Shown here: piece after piece, positions 27,362 to 37,373 of the stretch | Numbering within the stretch: the stretch's first letter is position 1 | Layout: every line of letters begins with the position of its first letter | NCBI GenBank assembly: GCA_947454705.1 | Contig: CANGKZ010000013.1 | Coordinates: 1-64,000, forward strand | Direction of reading: 5' to 3' | Length of the DNA stretch: 64,000 nt | Source of the DNA: Verrucomicrobiota bacterium | Lineage (GTDB): Bacteria > Verrucomicrobiota > Verrucomicrobiia > Limisphaerales > UBA9464 | Notes under the pieces: model-generated | The model's database searches: none | What the model was told of the DNA's origin: nothing | Seen by the model: only the letters and a program-made list of their open reading frames with translations | Position numbers and translations under genes: made by a program

Positions 27362-28690
27362 ATGTCCTCCGCCCACCACCTCCCACGCCGTCAGTTTCTA
27401 AAAACGGCGGCCAGCGCCGTCTTTGCGGCCCCCTTCATCACCCGCGACCTGATCGCCAATCCGCCCTCCGGCCAGGTGATCCACGCCAGCTTCGGCGCCG
27501 CGGGCATGGCCTGGGCCGACCTCACCTCGATCGCCACGCACAAATCCGTCCGCATGGTCGCGTGCGCCGAGGTGGACTCCAACCGCGCGCTCGAGTTCCG
27601 CAAGAAGTTCCCCGATGCAAAGGTCTACGCCGACTACCGCATCCTGCTGGAGAAGGAAAAGCTCGATTCCTGCAACGTCTCCACCCCCGACCACATGCAC
27701 GCTCCGATCGGCATGCTGGCACTGCATCACGGGGTGAATGTGTACGGACAGAAGCCGTTGACCCACGATTTGTACGAGACGCGCCGTCTCGCCGAATTCG
27801 CCGCGCAGAAGAAGCGCGTGACCCAGATGGGCATCCAGATTCACTCCGCGCGCGAGTACAAGCTGGCGGTCCAGCTCGTGCATCAGGGCGTGATCGGAAA
27901 GGTCCGCGAAGTCCACACCTGGAGCAACAAGGCCTGGGGTGACAACGGCACCATGCCGCAGCGCAACGACCCGGTTCCCGCCAACCTGAACTGGGATCTC
28001 TGGCTCGGCGTCTGCCAGCCCCGCCCGTTCATCGGCGGCGACTGGTATCACCCGGGCAACTGGCGCAAACGCCTCGATTTTGGTACCGGCACGTTTGGCG
28101 ACATGGGATGCCACATCTTTGACCCGGTGTTCGGCGCCCTCGGCCTCACCGCCCCGGTCAGCGTTCGCAGCGAAGGCGCGCCGCCCAACTCGCACTCCTG
28201 GGCCACCAACGCGGTCATCCATTACCTATTCCCGGCGACGCAGTACACGGTGCCCGGCAAGATCCCGGTGACCTGGTACGACGGCGACCAGAAGCCGCCC
28301 GCGGAAATCCGCGCCCTGCTCGAAGGCAAGCCGCTGCCCGAACAGGGATCGATCGTGATCGGCACCGAGGGCATCCTGGTGATTCCCCACATCGAAGATC
28401 CGATCCTCCTTCCCCAGGCCAAGTTCGCCGGATTCAAGTTCCCCAAGATCGAAGGCGCGGATCACTGGCACGAGTTCGTCGATGCCGTCCGCGGACAGGG
28501 CAAGACTTCGGCCGGGTTTGAATACTCCGGTCCGCTCACGGAATCAGTGCTCCTCGGCAGCGTCGCCACGCGTTTCCCGAAGACCACGCTCGATTGGAAT
28601 TCCTCCAAGCTCAAGTTCACCAACGTGAAGGAGGCGAATGCCTTCGTCCGTCGCAAGTACCGCGCCGGCTGGGAGACCCGCGGTCTGTAA
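27362..28690 (+). CDS. Tat-exported Gfo/Idh/MocA-family oxidoreductase
   Basis: A 442-residue NAD(P)-dependent-type oxidoreductase with a twin-arginine signal (LPRRQFLKTAASAVFAAPF), so it probably acts in the periplasm with a pre-bound cofactor. The Rossmann part has SFGAAGMAWADL, CAEVDSNRA, NVSTPDHMHAPIGMLAL and VYGQKPLTHD; the lysine of the EKP-type motif is kept while Glu is Gln, as in other exported relatives. The C-terminal domain has GNWRKRLDFGTGTFGDMGCH. Secreted members of this family are abundant in the Verrucomicrobia/Planctomycetes and often act on sugars or polyols. The substrate cannot be told. It ends 26 bp before a strong hairpin. Confidence 0.88.
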   Translation: MSSAHHLPRRQFLKTAASAVFAAPFITRDLIANPPSGQVIHASFGAAGMAWADLTSIATHKSVRMVACAEVDSNRALEFRKKFPDAKVYADYRILLEKEKLDSCNVSTPDHMHAPIGMLALHHGVNVYGQKPLTHDLYETRRLAEFAAQKKRVTQMGIQIHSAREYKLAVQLVHQGVIGKVREVHTWSNKAWGDNGTMPQRNDPVPANLNWDLWLGVCQPRPFIGGDWYHPGNWRKRLDFGTGTFGDMGCHIFDPVFGALGLTAPVSVRSEGAPPNSHSWATNAVIHYLFPATQYTVPGKIPVTWYDGDQKPPAEIRALLEGKPLPEQGSIVIGTEGILVIPHIEDPILLPQAKFAGFKFPKIEGADHWHEFVDAVRGQGKTSAGFEYSGPLTESVLLGSVATRFPKTTLDWNSSKLKFTNVKEANAFVRRKYRAGWETRGL

Positions 28691-28716
28691 GTTAAGCCTG
28701 CGGTTCGATCGTCCGC

Positions 28717-28748
28717 TCAGCCTGCCGCGGCATCCCGCGGCAGGCTGA
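28717..28748. terminator. Perfect 14-bp hairpin between convergent genes
   Basis: A 14-bp perfect stem (28717-28730 with 28735-28748) with a CATC loop lies between the convergent oxidoreductase and histidine kinase genes. It is very GC-rich. The stop codon and last codons of the kinase are part of the stem. Neither strand has a T-run after the stem, so it is not a textbook intrinsic terminator, but its position and perfect pairing suggest it blocks transcription or protects both 3' ends. Confidence 0.55.
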
Positions 28749-30156
28749 CGACGAATTCACTCCCCTGCCCGACCGTGCTCGTGACAGTGGCACGGCCTCC
28801 GTGGGCCTCCACGATCGCCTTCACCAGGCTCAACCCCAGGCCCAGTCCGGCCTCGGTGCGACTCCGATCCCCGCGGTAAAGCCGGTTCCAAATTCGGGGC
28901 AGTTCCTCCGGCGTGATCCCCATGCCGGTGTCGCGAATCCGGATCACCGGTCCTGCAGACTCCATCGATACCGACATCCGCACCGATCCGCCCGACGGCG
29001 TGTACTTGAGGGCGTTGTCGAGCAGGTTGGCGAGCGCCTGACGGAAGCGGTTCACATCGATCGATGCCTCCAACGCCAGCCCGGACACCACTTCCACCTG
29101 AATCCGTTTCACCTCGGCGAGGTGGTCGTACAACGACGCCACATCTCGCAGCAGCGCGAGCAATTCGTGTCGCTCGCGTCGCAGCTTCATCGCCCCGGAC
29201 TCCGCCGCGGTGACATCGAGCAGCGTGTTCAGGAGCGTCAGCATTCGCTCGGATTCCTCCACTGAATCCGCCAGCGCCTCGCGCGCCGTGTCCGAAAGAT
29301 CGGACGATTGGAGCGCCGCCTCAGCCCCGGCCCGCAGACGCGCCAGCGGGGTTCGAAGATCATGCGCCACGTTGTCCATGGCCTCGCGCATGGTCCGCAG
29401 CAGCGACTCATTCCGGTCCAGCAACGTGTTGAAATACGACACCAGCTCCGCAAGTTCATCGTCCGCCCGGGGATTCGTCACTCGCGCGTCCATGCTGCCG
29501 GTTTCCAGAATTCGCCGCGCGGTGGCGGTCAATTGACGGACCGGCCGCAGGGCGCGTGACGACATGAACACTCCGAATCCGATCGCAGCGATCACCACCT
29601 GTCCGCCGGCGATGAAAAACGCGCGTCGCAGCGGCTGGTAGAGCACCTCCCGATTGTCGGTGCTGGCTCCGGCCTGCAGCACGGAGCCATCGCGCAGCTC
29701 GCGGGCTGCGAATTGAAAATCACGCTGGGCATCGCGCGGGATGCGCAGCACTCCGCGGGGACGTTCATACGTGCCCATGCCGAACGGCAGCGGAACGGAT
29801 TCCATCCGCAGCTCCAGCCAATCCTCCGGCACCTGCAACACCATGCCCATGCCCTTCCTGGGCACCCAGCGGAGGAACATGGCTCCAACGCCCGGGCTCT
29901 GGGATTCACGTTCGATGCGGTCGCGCACCTGCGCCAGCCCGCCGCGGTCGTAGTCCTGCGAGTACGCATCCAAGCGGACATTGAGCAGCCGTTGCTCCCG
30001 CTCCTCCAGTCGTCGGCCCAGTTCCCAGTAGAGGAACCCAAACAGCACCGAGGCGCCGATGAGAAACATCGCCGCAAAGCCCAGCGTCAACCGGACCGAG
30101 AGCATCCGGCCCACCCGCTCCATGGAAGAGCCTGCTTTAGGTTTTTCGGAGGACAT
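28717..30156 (-). CDS. Sensor histidine kinase (CopS/CusS-like layout)
   Basis: A 479-residue inner-membrane kinase. Two membrane helices (about 25-44 and 180-198) enclose a periplasmic sensor of about 135 residues. A HAMP linker follows ([20 protein letters not shown]), then HisKA with [19 protein letters not shown] (H265), the N box [16 protein letters not shown] and G boxes [13 protein letters not shown] and [19 protein letters not shown] strong Shine-Dalgarno (GGGGAG, six bases before ATG) sets the start, which overlaps the end of the response regulator by 20 bases. It therefore pairs with that regulator. The signal is unknown; the htrA and efflux genes upstream point to envelope stress. 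Confidence 0.92.
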   Translation of the reverse strand: MSSEKPKAGSSMERVGRMLSVRLTLGFAAMFLIGASVLFGFLYWELGRRLEEREQRLLNVRLDAYSQDYDRGGLAQVRDRIERESQSPGVGAMFLRWVPRKGMGMVLQVPEDWLELRMESVPLPFGMGTYERPRGVLRIPRDAQRDFQFAARELRDGSVLQAGASTDNREVLYQPLRRAFFIAGGQVVIAAIGFGVFMSSRALRPVRQLTATARRILETGSMDARVTNPRADDELAELVSYFNTLLDRNESLLRTMREAMDNVAHDLRTPLARLRAGAEAALQSSDLSDTAREALADSVEESERMLTLLNTLLDVTAAESGAMKLRRERHELLALLRDVASLYDHLAEVKRIQVEVVSGLALEASIDVNRFRQALANLLDNALKYTPSGGSVRMSVSMESAGPVIRIRDTGMGITPEELPRIWNRLYRGDRSRTEAGLGLGLSLVKAIVEAHGGRATVTSTVGQGSEFVVSLPRDAAAG

Positions 30157-30805
30157 ATCCCACTCCCCGCTGCGTGTTCAGGCGTGTCCGGTCCGGATCA
30201 ATTTTGGAACGGAGCCGGTGCACCAGCACGTCCACGACATTGGTCTGCGGATCAAAACTGTAATCCCACACGTGCTCCAGAATCATGGTTTTGGTGACGA
30301 TGCGTCCGGCATTGCGCATCAGGTATTCGAGCAACGAAAACTCGCGAGGCTGAAGCTCCACCACCTCGTCCTTGAGCCGGACCTCGCGGCTCACCAGGTC
30401 CAGCGTGAGGTCACCGACCACAAGGCGGGTCGGCTCCACCGCATGCGTGGACCGACGAATCAGGGCCTGAATCCGGGCCAGCAGTTCCGAAAAGGCGAAA
30501 GGCTTGGTGAGGTAGTCGTCCCCGCCGGCCTGCAATCCGGCAACGCGATCCTCCACGGTGGCGCGCGCGCTGAGGAAGAGTACCGGCATGTGCTTGCCCT
30601 CCGAACGCAGGCGGCGCACCAGGCTCAATCCATCCACCCCGGGCAGCATCACATCGACGACGGCCGCATCGTACGCAGTGGACCGAGCGAGAAAGGATCC
30701 CTGCGTTCCCTCCGGGGCGTGGTCCACCGCGAACCCCGATTGCCGGAGTCCATTCGCGACAAACGAGGCAATCTTGGGATCATCTTCGACCACGAGGATG
30801 CGCAT
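30137..30805 (-). CDS. OmpR-family response regulator
   Basis: A 222-residue regulator. The receiver domain begins [20 protein letters not shown], has the phospho-acceptor D51 ([10 protein letters not shown]) and the lysine in [15 protein letters not shown]. The DNA-binding domain includes [40 protein letters not shown] and the end [11 protein letters not shown]. It is of the CusR/CzcR/QseB sub-type. It lies between htrA (112 bp upstream) and its kinase (overlap). A TTACA-N4-TGTAA inverted repeat upstream of htrA (32540-32553) may be its binding site; this is a guess from spacing and symmetry. Confidence 0.93.
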   Translation of the reverse strand: MRILVVEDDPKIASFVANGLRQSGFAVDHAPEGTQGSFLARSTAYDAAVVDVMLPGVDGLSLVRRLRSEGKHMPVLFLSARATVEDRVAGLQAGGDDYLTKPFAFSELLARIQALIRRSTHAVEPTRLVVGDLTLDLVSREVRLKDEVVELQPREFSLLEYLMRNAGRIVTKTMILEHVWDYSFDPQTNVVDVLVHRLRSKIDPDRTRLNTQRGVGYVLRKT

Positions 30806-30916
30806 CGGCAGCGAGTATGGTGGAGAATCTGGAAAAAACGAGCCGCCATCCGGGGACTGCCGCGGTTCCATTTCTGGTCCGCGGAGTCCCGCGAATGGCG
30901 GCCTCGGCTCGCACGT

Positions 30917-32416
30917 TTAGCGGCGGGGCTTGGGCTCGACGCTTTCATCCACCACCAGGAACCGCACCCCGCGCCGGGTCCACAGCTTCAGCAGCGTGGT
31001 CTTGTCCTTGGGGTTTTCGGTGAGCTTCACCGCCTCGTCGGCCGAGGTGATCTTCTGTCGGTTGATTTCGAGGATGACTTCCCCGGCCTGCACTCCGGCC
31101 TCCGCCGCAGCGGAACCCGGTTCCACACTGGTGATGACCGCGCCCTTCACGGACTCGGGAATCTGGTACTCACGACGCGTGCGGGCATCGATGTCCGCCA
31201 CGGCCACGCCGTTGAGCGTGCCGGATTCGCCATCGGCAGTGGGCTCGGAGTCGGCGAGTTCGGGATCCTCGGGACGGGTGCCCACCTTCACTTTGATGAC
31301 CTTCGTCTCACCGTCGCGCAGCACCTTCAGCGCCGCCACTTCGCTGGGCTTCACGCGGGCGATGGCATTCTTGAAGTGCTGCGAATCGCGCACCTCGCGG
31401 CCGTTCACTTCGGTGACCACGTCCCCGCTCTTCACTCCGGCCTTGTCGGCAGCACCTCGCGGGGTGACATCGGCAATCAGCGCGCCCTTGGGTTCACCCA
31501 GCTTGAACTGACGCGCGAGCTGCGGGTTGATGTTCTGGATTTTCACCCCAATGAAACCACGGGTGACCTTCCCGTCGGTCACGAGCGATTCCATGATGTC
31601 GCGCGCCATGTTGATGGGGATCGAGAAGCCGATGCCCTGGTTGCCACCGCTGCGACTCAGGATGGCGGTGTTGATGCCCACCAGTCGGCCGGAAATGTCC
31701 ACCAGCGCACCGCCAGAATTACCAGGATTGATCGCCGCGTCCGTCTGGATGAAGTCCTCGTAGTCGAGCCCCATCGTGGTGCGGCCGGTCGCGCTGACGA
31801 TGCCGGACGTCACGGTCTGCCCGATGCCGAACGGATTTCCCACGGCCAGCACGAAGTCACCCACCTCGACTTTGTCGCTGTCGGACAAGGTCACCGCAGG
31901 CAGTCCGGTCGCGTCCACCTTCACGACCGCGACATCGCTCTTGGGATCCTTGCCCACGACCTTGGCGGTGAATTCGCGTCCGTCGGCGAGCGAGATGCTC
32001 ACCGTGTCGGCCGATTCCACCACGTGGTTGTTGGTCAGAATGTAGCCATCCTCGGTGACGATCACGCCGGAGCCGAGGCCCTGCACCTTGGGCATCTGCT
32101 GATTGCGGCCCATGCCGTCGGGAATGCCGAAGAAACGGCGGAGGAACGGATCGTCCATCCCTTCACCCAACGGATTTCGCGGATCCATCTTGGCCTTCCC
32201 GGAGGTCACCACCTTCACCACGCTGGGCGCGACCTTCTTGACGATCGGCGCGAAGCTGGCGGGAAGACGGTCGGTGCGGGAGACCGAGGATTCATCGGTC
32301 TTGAGGTTCAACTTGGGGGCGCTGTCCTTCGCGGAAAGGGACCAGGCGAGCAATCCACCCACCGCCACCGCGGGCAGAGCCTTCAGGAGAGTTCGGGGAC
32401 TGAGAATGCGTGTCAT
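30917..32416 (-). CDS. Periplasmic serine protease (HtrA/DegP family, two PDZ domains)
   Basis: A 499-residue DegP-like protease/chaperone for misfolded envelope proteins. A signal or anchor segment (LLKALPAVAVGGLLAWSLSA) is followed by the trypsin-like domain with the full triad: H131 (TNNHVVESAD), D161 (KSDVAVVKVD) and S234 (INPGNSGGALVD). Two PDZ domains follow, at about 275-360 (RGFIGVKIQNINPQLARQF) and about 400-490 (GAVITSVEPGSAAAEAGVQA). I chose the ATG at 32416 over a TTG two codons earlier. It lies 154 bp after the MacB-like permease and 112 bp before the two-component genes, so it could have its own stress-inducible promoter. Confidence 0.95.
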   Translation of the reverse strand: MTRILSPRTLLKALPAVAVGGLLAWSLSAKDSAPKLNLKTDESSVSRTDRLPASFAPIVKKVAPSVVKVVTSGKAKMDPRNPLGEGMDDPFLRRFFGIPDGMGRNQQMPKVQGLGSGVIVTEDGYILTNNHVVESADTVSISLADGREFTAKVVGKDPKSDVAVVKVDATGLPAVTLSDSDKVEVGDFVLAVGNPFGIGQTVTSGIVSATGRTTMGLDYEDFIQTDAAINPGNSGGALVDISGRLVGINTAILSRSGGNQGIGFSIPINMARDIMESLVTDGKVTRGFIGVKIQNINPQLARQFKLGEPKGALIADVTPRGAADKAGVKSGDVVTEVNGREVRDSQHFKNAIARVKPSEVAALKVLRDGETKVIKVKVGTRPEDPELADSEPTADGESGTLNGVAVADIDARTRREYQIPESVKGAVITSVEPGSAAAEAGVQAGEVILEINRQKITSADEAVKLTENPKDKTTLLKLWTRRGVRFLVVDESVEPKPRR

Positions 32417-32539
32417 AATCAATGTCTATTGGAATTGGTTTGCGACGGGGATCCGCAGACCCCCTGTTGCCGTGCCGGCCTTCGCAGCCGTCACTGAACC
32501 AACAGACACCCGACCCATTGCCCGAACCTTTCCGGATCC

Positions 32540-32553
32540 TTACAAAACTGTAA
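32540..32553 (-). promoter_or_regulatory. TTACA-N4-TGTAA inverted repeat upstream of htrA
   Basis: The 14-bp sequence TTACAAAACTGTAA (plus strand) is a perfect 5-bp inverted repeat, 124 bp upstream of the htrA start in the 154-bp gap after the permease. It is AT-rich in an otherwise GC-rich region. OmpR-family regulators related to CopR/CzcR often bind such TTACA/TGTAA symmetry, and one is encoded just downstream. No clear -35/-10 pair is visible, so the assignment is tentative. Confidence 0.3.
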
Positions 32554-32569
32554 TGCAGCCGAAGGCCGA

Positions 32570-33826
32570 TTACTCGTAGCGGAGCGACTCGATGGGATCG
32601 AGTTGCGCGGCCTTCCAGGCGGGGTACGTACCAAAAGCGATCCCCACGATGGAGCAGACCCCGAGGCCGATCAGCGCCCAGTCCCAGGGAAACACCGGCG
32701 GCGTGGACAGGGCCATGGCGGCCAGATTTCCGGCCAGAATTCCGAGAAGGATTCCCAGCACGCCGCCCATTTCGCTGAGAATGACCGCCTCCAGGATGAA
32801 CTGGGTCATGATGTTGCGCTTCTTGGCACCGATGGCGCGGCGGATGCCGATCTCCTTGGTTCGCTCGGTGACGCTGACCAGCATGATGTTCATGATGCCG
32901 ATGCCTGCGGCGATCAGCGCGATGCTGCTGATCAATCCGGCCCCGGCGCGGACCGCGAGGGTGATCTTGCGGAACTGCGAAATGAGCGAGTCGTTGGAGA
33001 CGATCTCAAAATCATCCGGATCCCCGGGCGGCACCTTGCGCAGGGTGCGGAGAATTCCGCGAACCTGTTCCACGGTGTCGTCATAGACATCCTGATTCCA
33101 GGCCTGCACCTGGATGGTCAGCGGCGTCTCGCGTCCGTAGAGATTGATCACTGTCGAAATGGGCACCGCGAGAAACCCGTCCTGGTTCTGCCCAAACATG
33201 CTTCCCTTGGACTCGAGAACGCCGACCACGGTGTACTTAATTCCCTTGAACTGAACCCATTCGCCGAGCGGCGATCCGAAGGGAAACACCTTGCGGGCCA
33301 GGTCCGCCCCCAGCACCGCCACATGACGACTTCCGGTGATGTCCGATTCCACCAGCGCGCGTCCCTCGGCGACGGTCAGGTTTCGGGTTTCGAAAGACTC
33401 CGGGCTCATCCCGCGAAATGCGATGCTCGGATTCGTTTTCGTGAAGCGCGACCGCACCTCGCCTTGATCAACTTCGGAAGTGGCGCTGACCGCCCGAGCC
33501 ATCGTCGCGCGCTCGCGCACCGCGAGGGCATCGGCCAGGTAGAACCGCTTTCGACGGAAATATTTGTCGAACGATTCCTCGTCATCATCCACCCGGATGG
33601 CCGGGAAACGCTGGAACTGGAAGGTCTGGTTGCCCAGCTGCGACATCTGGTTCTCGATACTCCCCTGGAGCGCGCGAATCGCCGTCATCACCAGGATGAT
33701 GCTGAACACGCCGATCAGGATTCCCAGCAGTGTGAGCGAGGAACGGAGGCGATGCGTGGTCACGGCGTTGAGCGCCATGGACACGGCTTCGCGGAATTCG
33801 CTGACCCAATGGAATCGCACCTTCAT
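32570..33826 (-). CDS. MacB-like ABC permease subunit (second of two)
   Basis: A 418-residue FtsX/MacB-type permease without a fused ATPase domain. TM1 is at about 25-45 (LRSSLTLLGILIGVFSIILVM), then a large periplasmic MacB_PCD domain (about 50-290, with LARKVFPFGSPLGEWVQFKG and VVGVLESKGSMFGQN), and three C-terminal helices starting at [20 protein letters not shown], with the coupling motif ERTKEIGIRRAIGAKKRNI. The end is YPAWKAAQLDPIESLRYE. It starts four bases before the stop of the first permease (ATGA), so the two are made together and probably form a heterodimer. GAGG precedes the ATG. Confidence 0.92.
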   Translation of the reverse strand: MKVRFHWVSEFREAVSMALNAVTTHRLRSSLTLLGILIGVFSIILVMTAIRALQGSIENQMSQLGNQTFQFQRFPAIRVDDDEESFDKYFRRKRFYLADALAVRERATMARAVSATSEVDQGEVRSRFTKTNPSIAFRGMSPESFETRNLTVAEGRALVESDITGSRHVAVLGADLARKVFPFGSPLGEWVQFKGIKYTVVGVLESKGSMFGQNQDGFLAVPISTVINLYGRETPLTIQVQAWNQDVYDDTVEQVRGILRTLRKVPPGDPDDFEIVSNDSLISQFRKITLAVRAGAGLISSIALIAAGIGIMNIMLVSVTERTKEIGIRRAIGAKKRNIMTQFILEAVILSEMGGVLGILLGILAGNLAAMALSTPPVFPWDWALIGLGVCSIVGIAFGTYPAWKAAQLDPIESLRYE

Positions 33827-35046
33827 TCGGACCTCAGAGCCTCCACGGGATCCATGCGTGCGGCGCGCCAGGCCGGGAGGAATCCGCTCACGACACCGGT
33901 GAGCACCGACACGGCCAGTGCGATTCCCACAAGCCACCAGGGCATCGACGCCGCCATGTAGTGGTCAATCACAAGCGTAATCGGCCAGGCAATCAGCAGC
34001 CCCAGGATTCCGGCCCCGAGGGTGATGGTCGCGGCCTCCACCAGGAACTGAACCAGGATCGTTCGCCGCTTGGCGCCAATCGCCTTGCGAATGCCGATCT
34101 CGCGCGTGCGCTCGGCCACGCTCACAAACATGATGTTCATGATGCCGATCCCTCCCACGAACAGGGACAATCCGGTGATGAACAATCCGACGGCCGCGAT
34201 GCTGCCGCCGATGACATTGAAAAAGGAAATCAACGCATCCTGCTGGTTGATCGCGAAGTCATCCTTTTCCCCCGGCGCGACGCGCCGAATCTTTCGGAGA
34301 ATTCCACGCAACTCCTCCTTGGCGTCGTCCAACTCCTGAAGGTTTCGAATTTTCACCACGATGGAGACATCGGGCCATCGCGTGAATTCGCGGGTGAATC
34401 GGGTGACCGGGATCACGATCTGGTCGTCGGGATTGTTGCCAAAGCTGGAACCCTGCTTCTCGAGCACGCCAATCACTTCAAATGGCATGTCGTTGAGTTT
34501 GATCCGGCTGCCGACCGCGCCTCCGTACGGGAAGAACCGCTCCACGAGATAGCTGCCGATTACGCAGACGGGACGCGCGGACTGGACGTCGGACTCCGAG
34601 AGCCAGCGTCCAGCCGACAACGAGAGTCCACGGATCGTGGCGCTGTTCTCTGTGTTGGCCGCGACCCAGACGCCCTTGGCCTGCTTGCGCTGGTAGGACA
34701 CGGTCCCATTGCCATTCGCCTCCGCGCCGACCGCGACAGCAAAGGAGGAGAGTCGCTCCACCTCGCGGGCATCGCGCAGCGTGAGTTCGCGTCGATTCCG
34801 CGCCTGGCGCCACGGTTCCTCACCGGCGAACCAGGCGAAGCGTTGAACGTACAAATTGTCCGCCCCGATTCCCGCCACCATGCGCCGGAACTCGGTGTTG
34901 AGCCCCGCGATGGCGCTGCCCATCAGCGTCACCGTGACGATGCCAATGATGATGCCCAGCGCGGTCAGCATGGACCGCATCTTGTTCGTGCGGAGCGCGG
35001 ACCAGGCGATCAACACCGACTCCTTGAGCTCGTGCAGCAGGTTCAT
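33823..35046 (-). CDS. MacB-like ABC permease subunit (first of two)
   Basis: A 407-residue FtsX/MacB-type permease. TM1 lies at about 25-47 ([20 protein letters not shown]). The periplasmic domain includes [20 protein letters not shown] and [20 protein letters not shown]. The C-terminal helices carry [20 protein letters not shown] and [20 protein letters not shown]. It ends [19 protein letters not shown]. It follows the ATPase gene after 46 bp and overlaps the second permease by four bases. Mechanotransmission-type export of a peptide, lipid or toxic compound is the family role; the cargo is not known. Confidence 0.92.
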   Translation of the reverse strand: MNLLHELKESVLIAWSALRTNKMRSMLTALGIIIGIVTVTLMGSAIAGLNTEFRRMVAGIGADNLYVQRFAWFAGEEPWRQARNRRELTLRDAREVERLSSFAVAVGAEANGNGTVSYQRKQAKGVWVAANTENSATIRGLSLSAGRWLSESDVQSARPVCVIGSYLVERFFPYGGAVGSRIKLNDMPFEVIGVLEKQGSSFGNNPDDQIVIPVTRFTREFTRWPDVSIVVKIRNLQELDDAKEELRGILRKIRRVAPGEKDDFAINQQDALISFFNVIGGSIAAVGLFITGLSLFVGGIGIMNIMFVSVAERTREIGIRKAIGAKRRTILVQFLVEAATITLGAGILGLLIAWPITLVIDHYMAASMPWWLVGIALAVSVLTGVVSGFLPAWRAARMDPVEALRSE

Positions 35047-35092
35047 TCGGCAACGAACCGGTTCCAGAACGTGGATTTCAAACGGCGACGAG

Positions 35093-35815
35093 TCACTTCA
35101 CTGCCTCCTGCATGCGGAGCGCCGCACGGGGGTTCGGGTTGATCTCATCCGCCGCCACGAGTCCATCGCGAATGCGGATGATGCGCCGGGCGTGTTGCGC
35201 CACATCTTCTTCGTGCGTGACCACAATGATCGTGTTGCCACGCCGGGAAAGCGTCTCGAACAGACCCAGGATTTCCTCACCGGTCCGGGAGTCGAGATTT
35301 CCGGTCGGTTCATCCGCGAGCACGATGCTCGGGTTGTTCACCAAGGCCCGCGCAATGGCCACACGCTGCCTCTGGCCGCCGGAGAGTTCGTTGGGTTTGT
35401 GATGTGTGCGTTCGCCCAGGCCCACGTTCACGAGCGCCTGCATCGCTTTCTCGCGACGTTCGGAGGCCGACACTCCGGAGTAAATCAGCGGCAGTTCAAC
35501 GTTGTGGAGCGAGTCCGAGCGCGGGAGCAGGTTGAAACTCTGGAACACAAAACCGATCTCGCGATTCCGGATTTCAGCGAGCGAATTGTCGTCCATGTGG
35601 GCCACGTTGACCCCGTTGAGCTCATAGTAGCCGCTCGATGGAGTGTCCAGGCATCCGAGAAGGTTCATGAGCGTGGATTTGCCCGAACCCGACGGCCCCA
35701 TGATCGCCAGGTATTCCCCGCGTTCGATGCTCAGCGACACTCCGCGCAACGCATGGACCGTTTCGGTGCCCATGACGTAGCGCCGGGTGAGGTCGTGGAT
35801 TTGGATCAGCGACAT
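35093..35815 (-). CDS. MacB/LolD-type ABC transporter ATP-binding protein
   Basis: A 240-residue cytoplasmic ATPase. It has Walker A ([19 protein letters not shown]), Q-loop ([12 protein letters not shown]), signature ([19 protein letters not shown]), Walker B ([19 protein letters not shown]) and the switch histidine ([11 protein letters not shown]). This set and the sequence [10 protein letters not shown] are typical of the MacB/LolD group. It is encoded between the adaptor protein (89-bp gap) and two permeases, so it powers that complex. An outer-membrane TolC-like partner is not encoded in the window. Confidence 0.95.
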   Translation of the reverse strand: MSLIQIHDLTRRYVMGTETVHALRGVSLSIERGEYLAIMGPSGSGKSTLMNLLGCLDTPSSGYYELNGVNVAHMDDNSLAEIRNREIGFVFQSFNLLPRSDSLHNVELPLIYSGVSASERREKAMQALVNVGLGERTHHKPNELSGGQRQRVAIARALVNNPSIVLADEPTGNLDSRTGEEILGLFETLSRRGNTIIVVTHEEDVAQHARRIIRIRDGLVAADEINPNPRAALRMQEAVK

Positions 35816-35904
35816 GGCGATGTCAGTTCAGCAGGAATTCCGCACGGCGCGCCCGGTTTGGATCACGGGCCAAAGCAGCCGCGCGAAACCGGAGGCCGCC
35901 GCGG

Positions 35905-37290
35905 TTACTTCTTCGGTTCGGTCGCTGACTTCTTCTTGTTGTTGTCCACGACCACCAGCTTGCCGTCCTCGAGTTCGCGGGCGATGGCCTTGAAACTCCC
36001 GGAAACCACTTCGGCCCCTTCGGCCACGCCTTCGACGATCTCGTAATACGAATCGTCGCTGATGCCGCGCTTCACCGGAATCATCTTGGCCTTGCCGTCT
36101 TCCACCCCGAACACCACGTCGATCGGGACCACGGCCTTTTCACGCTTCTTCGTCAGGTTGGCAAATTCCTGGTCCAGATCCTTGTCGGCCTGATCCTTGG
36201 ACGCCGGCTTGGCCTCCTCCTTCTTCACTCCCTTGGGCAGGCGCGTGGTGACGCACTGGATGGGAACCGTGATTGCGTTCGTCCGATAGCGGGTTTCAAC
36301 CTCGGCCGTGGAACTCATTCCCGGCAGGAAACGCTCCCGGTCGGTGATCCGAATCCTGACCTCAAATTTGGTCGCTTCCTGCTGGGTCCCCGCTCCCTGG
36401 GTTTTGGCTGAATTGGCGATCTGGGTGACGGTTCCCGCAAACTTCCGGTCGCGGAAGGAATCCACTTCCAACCGCGCCTTCTGCCCCACGCGGACTTGCA
36501 CCACATCGACCTCGCCCACTTCCACGCGGGCTTCCATCAGATTCAAATCCGCCACGGTCATGATTTCCGTGCCCGCCATCATGCCGGTACCCACCACGCG
36601 CTCGCCCGCTTCGGAGATCAGCTTGGAAATCGTTCCATCGATCGGGCTGTAAATCGTGCACTTGAGCAGGTCTTCCTCGGCCTTCTTCAAGGACTGCCGA
36701 GCCATCTCGATCTGGTGCCTTGCCGACACCTCGGCCGCGGCGGCGACCTCCTTGTTGTTCTTCGCGGTATCAAAATCGGTCCCGCTGATCAGTTTCTTCG
36801 AGGCCAGTTCCTGCACCCGGGCGAATTCACTGGCGGTGCGTGAGACATTGGCCGAGGCGGACACCAGACCCGATTCCGCGGATTTGAAGCTGGCTTCGGA
36901 GGAATCGCGAATGGCGCGGTAGTAGTCGGGTTTGATGCGGACGAGGAGGTCCCCCTTCTTGACCGACTGACCTTCCTTGACTGCAAGTTCGATGATTTCG
37001 CCCGAGACCTCGGGGCTGATCTTCACCTGGAGCACCGGTTGGATCTTGCCGGTGGCGGTGACCAGTTCGGTGAGATTCCGGCGCGCGGCTTTTTCGGTCT
37101 GAACCGTGTACGGCTTGGGACGGAATTTCTGCCACGCCGCTCCGGAACCGGCGACTCCGACGAGCACGAGCCCGACGAGGATCCAGAGCCACAGGCGGGA
37201 TTTCTTCTTCAGGGTAGGCGTCATTTTTGCGCCTACAGAACCCGAATGCGTCGGCTTTGTTTCAGAAGAAATAAGGGGAGGCGCTTCCAT
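35905..37290 (-). CDS. Periplasmic adaptor protein (MacA/HlyD family)
   Basis: A membrane-fusion protein of 461 residues. An N-terminal anchor (about 30-50, LWLWILVGLVLVGVAGSGAA) precedes the lipoyl and hairpin domains: TELVTATGKIQPVLQVKISP, GEIIELAVKEGQSVKKGDLL, a coiled-coil hairpin (about 130-215), and the returning IYSPIDGTISKLISEAGERV. The beta-barrel has MEARVEVGEVDVVQVRVGQK. A charged insert rich in Lys/Asp/Glu (about 360-395) interrupts the membrane-proximal region. It heads the MacAB-type operon. The start may be the ATG at 37290 or at 37224; the latter gives a short cytoplasmic tail before the anchor. Confidence 0.9.
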   Translation of the reverse strand: MEAPPLISSETKPTHSGSVGAKMTPTLKKKSRLWLWILVGLVLVGVAGSGAAWQKFRPKPYTVQTEKAARRNLTELVTATGKIQPVLQVKISPEVSGEIIELAVKEGQSVKKGDLLVRIKPDYYRAIRDSSEASFKSAESGLVSASANVSRTASEFARVQELASKKLISGTDFDTAKNNKEVAAAAEVSARHQIEMARQSLKKAEEDLLKCTIYSPIDGTISKLISEAGERVVGTGMMAGTEIMTVADLNLMEARVEVGEVDVVQVRVGQKARLEVDSFRDRKFAGTVTQIANSAKTQGAGTQQEATKFEVRIRITDRERFLPGMSSTAEVETRYRTNAITVPIQCVTTRLPKGVKKEEAKPASKDQADKDLDQEFANLTKKREKAVVPIDVVFGVEDGKAKMIPVKRGISDDSYYEIVEGVAEGAEVVSGSFKAIARELEDGKLVVVDNNKKKSATEPKK

Positions 37291-37373
37291 GATCTAAGGT
37301 CTTCACGGTTCGCGCCGCCAACGGCCAAGTCAAGGGCACTTCGGGCTCGTCATCGGTTCGTCACAGAACACCC

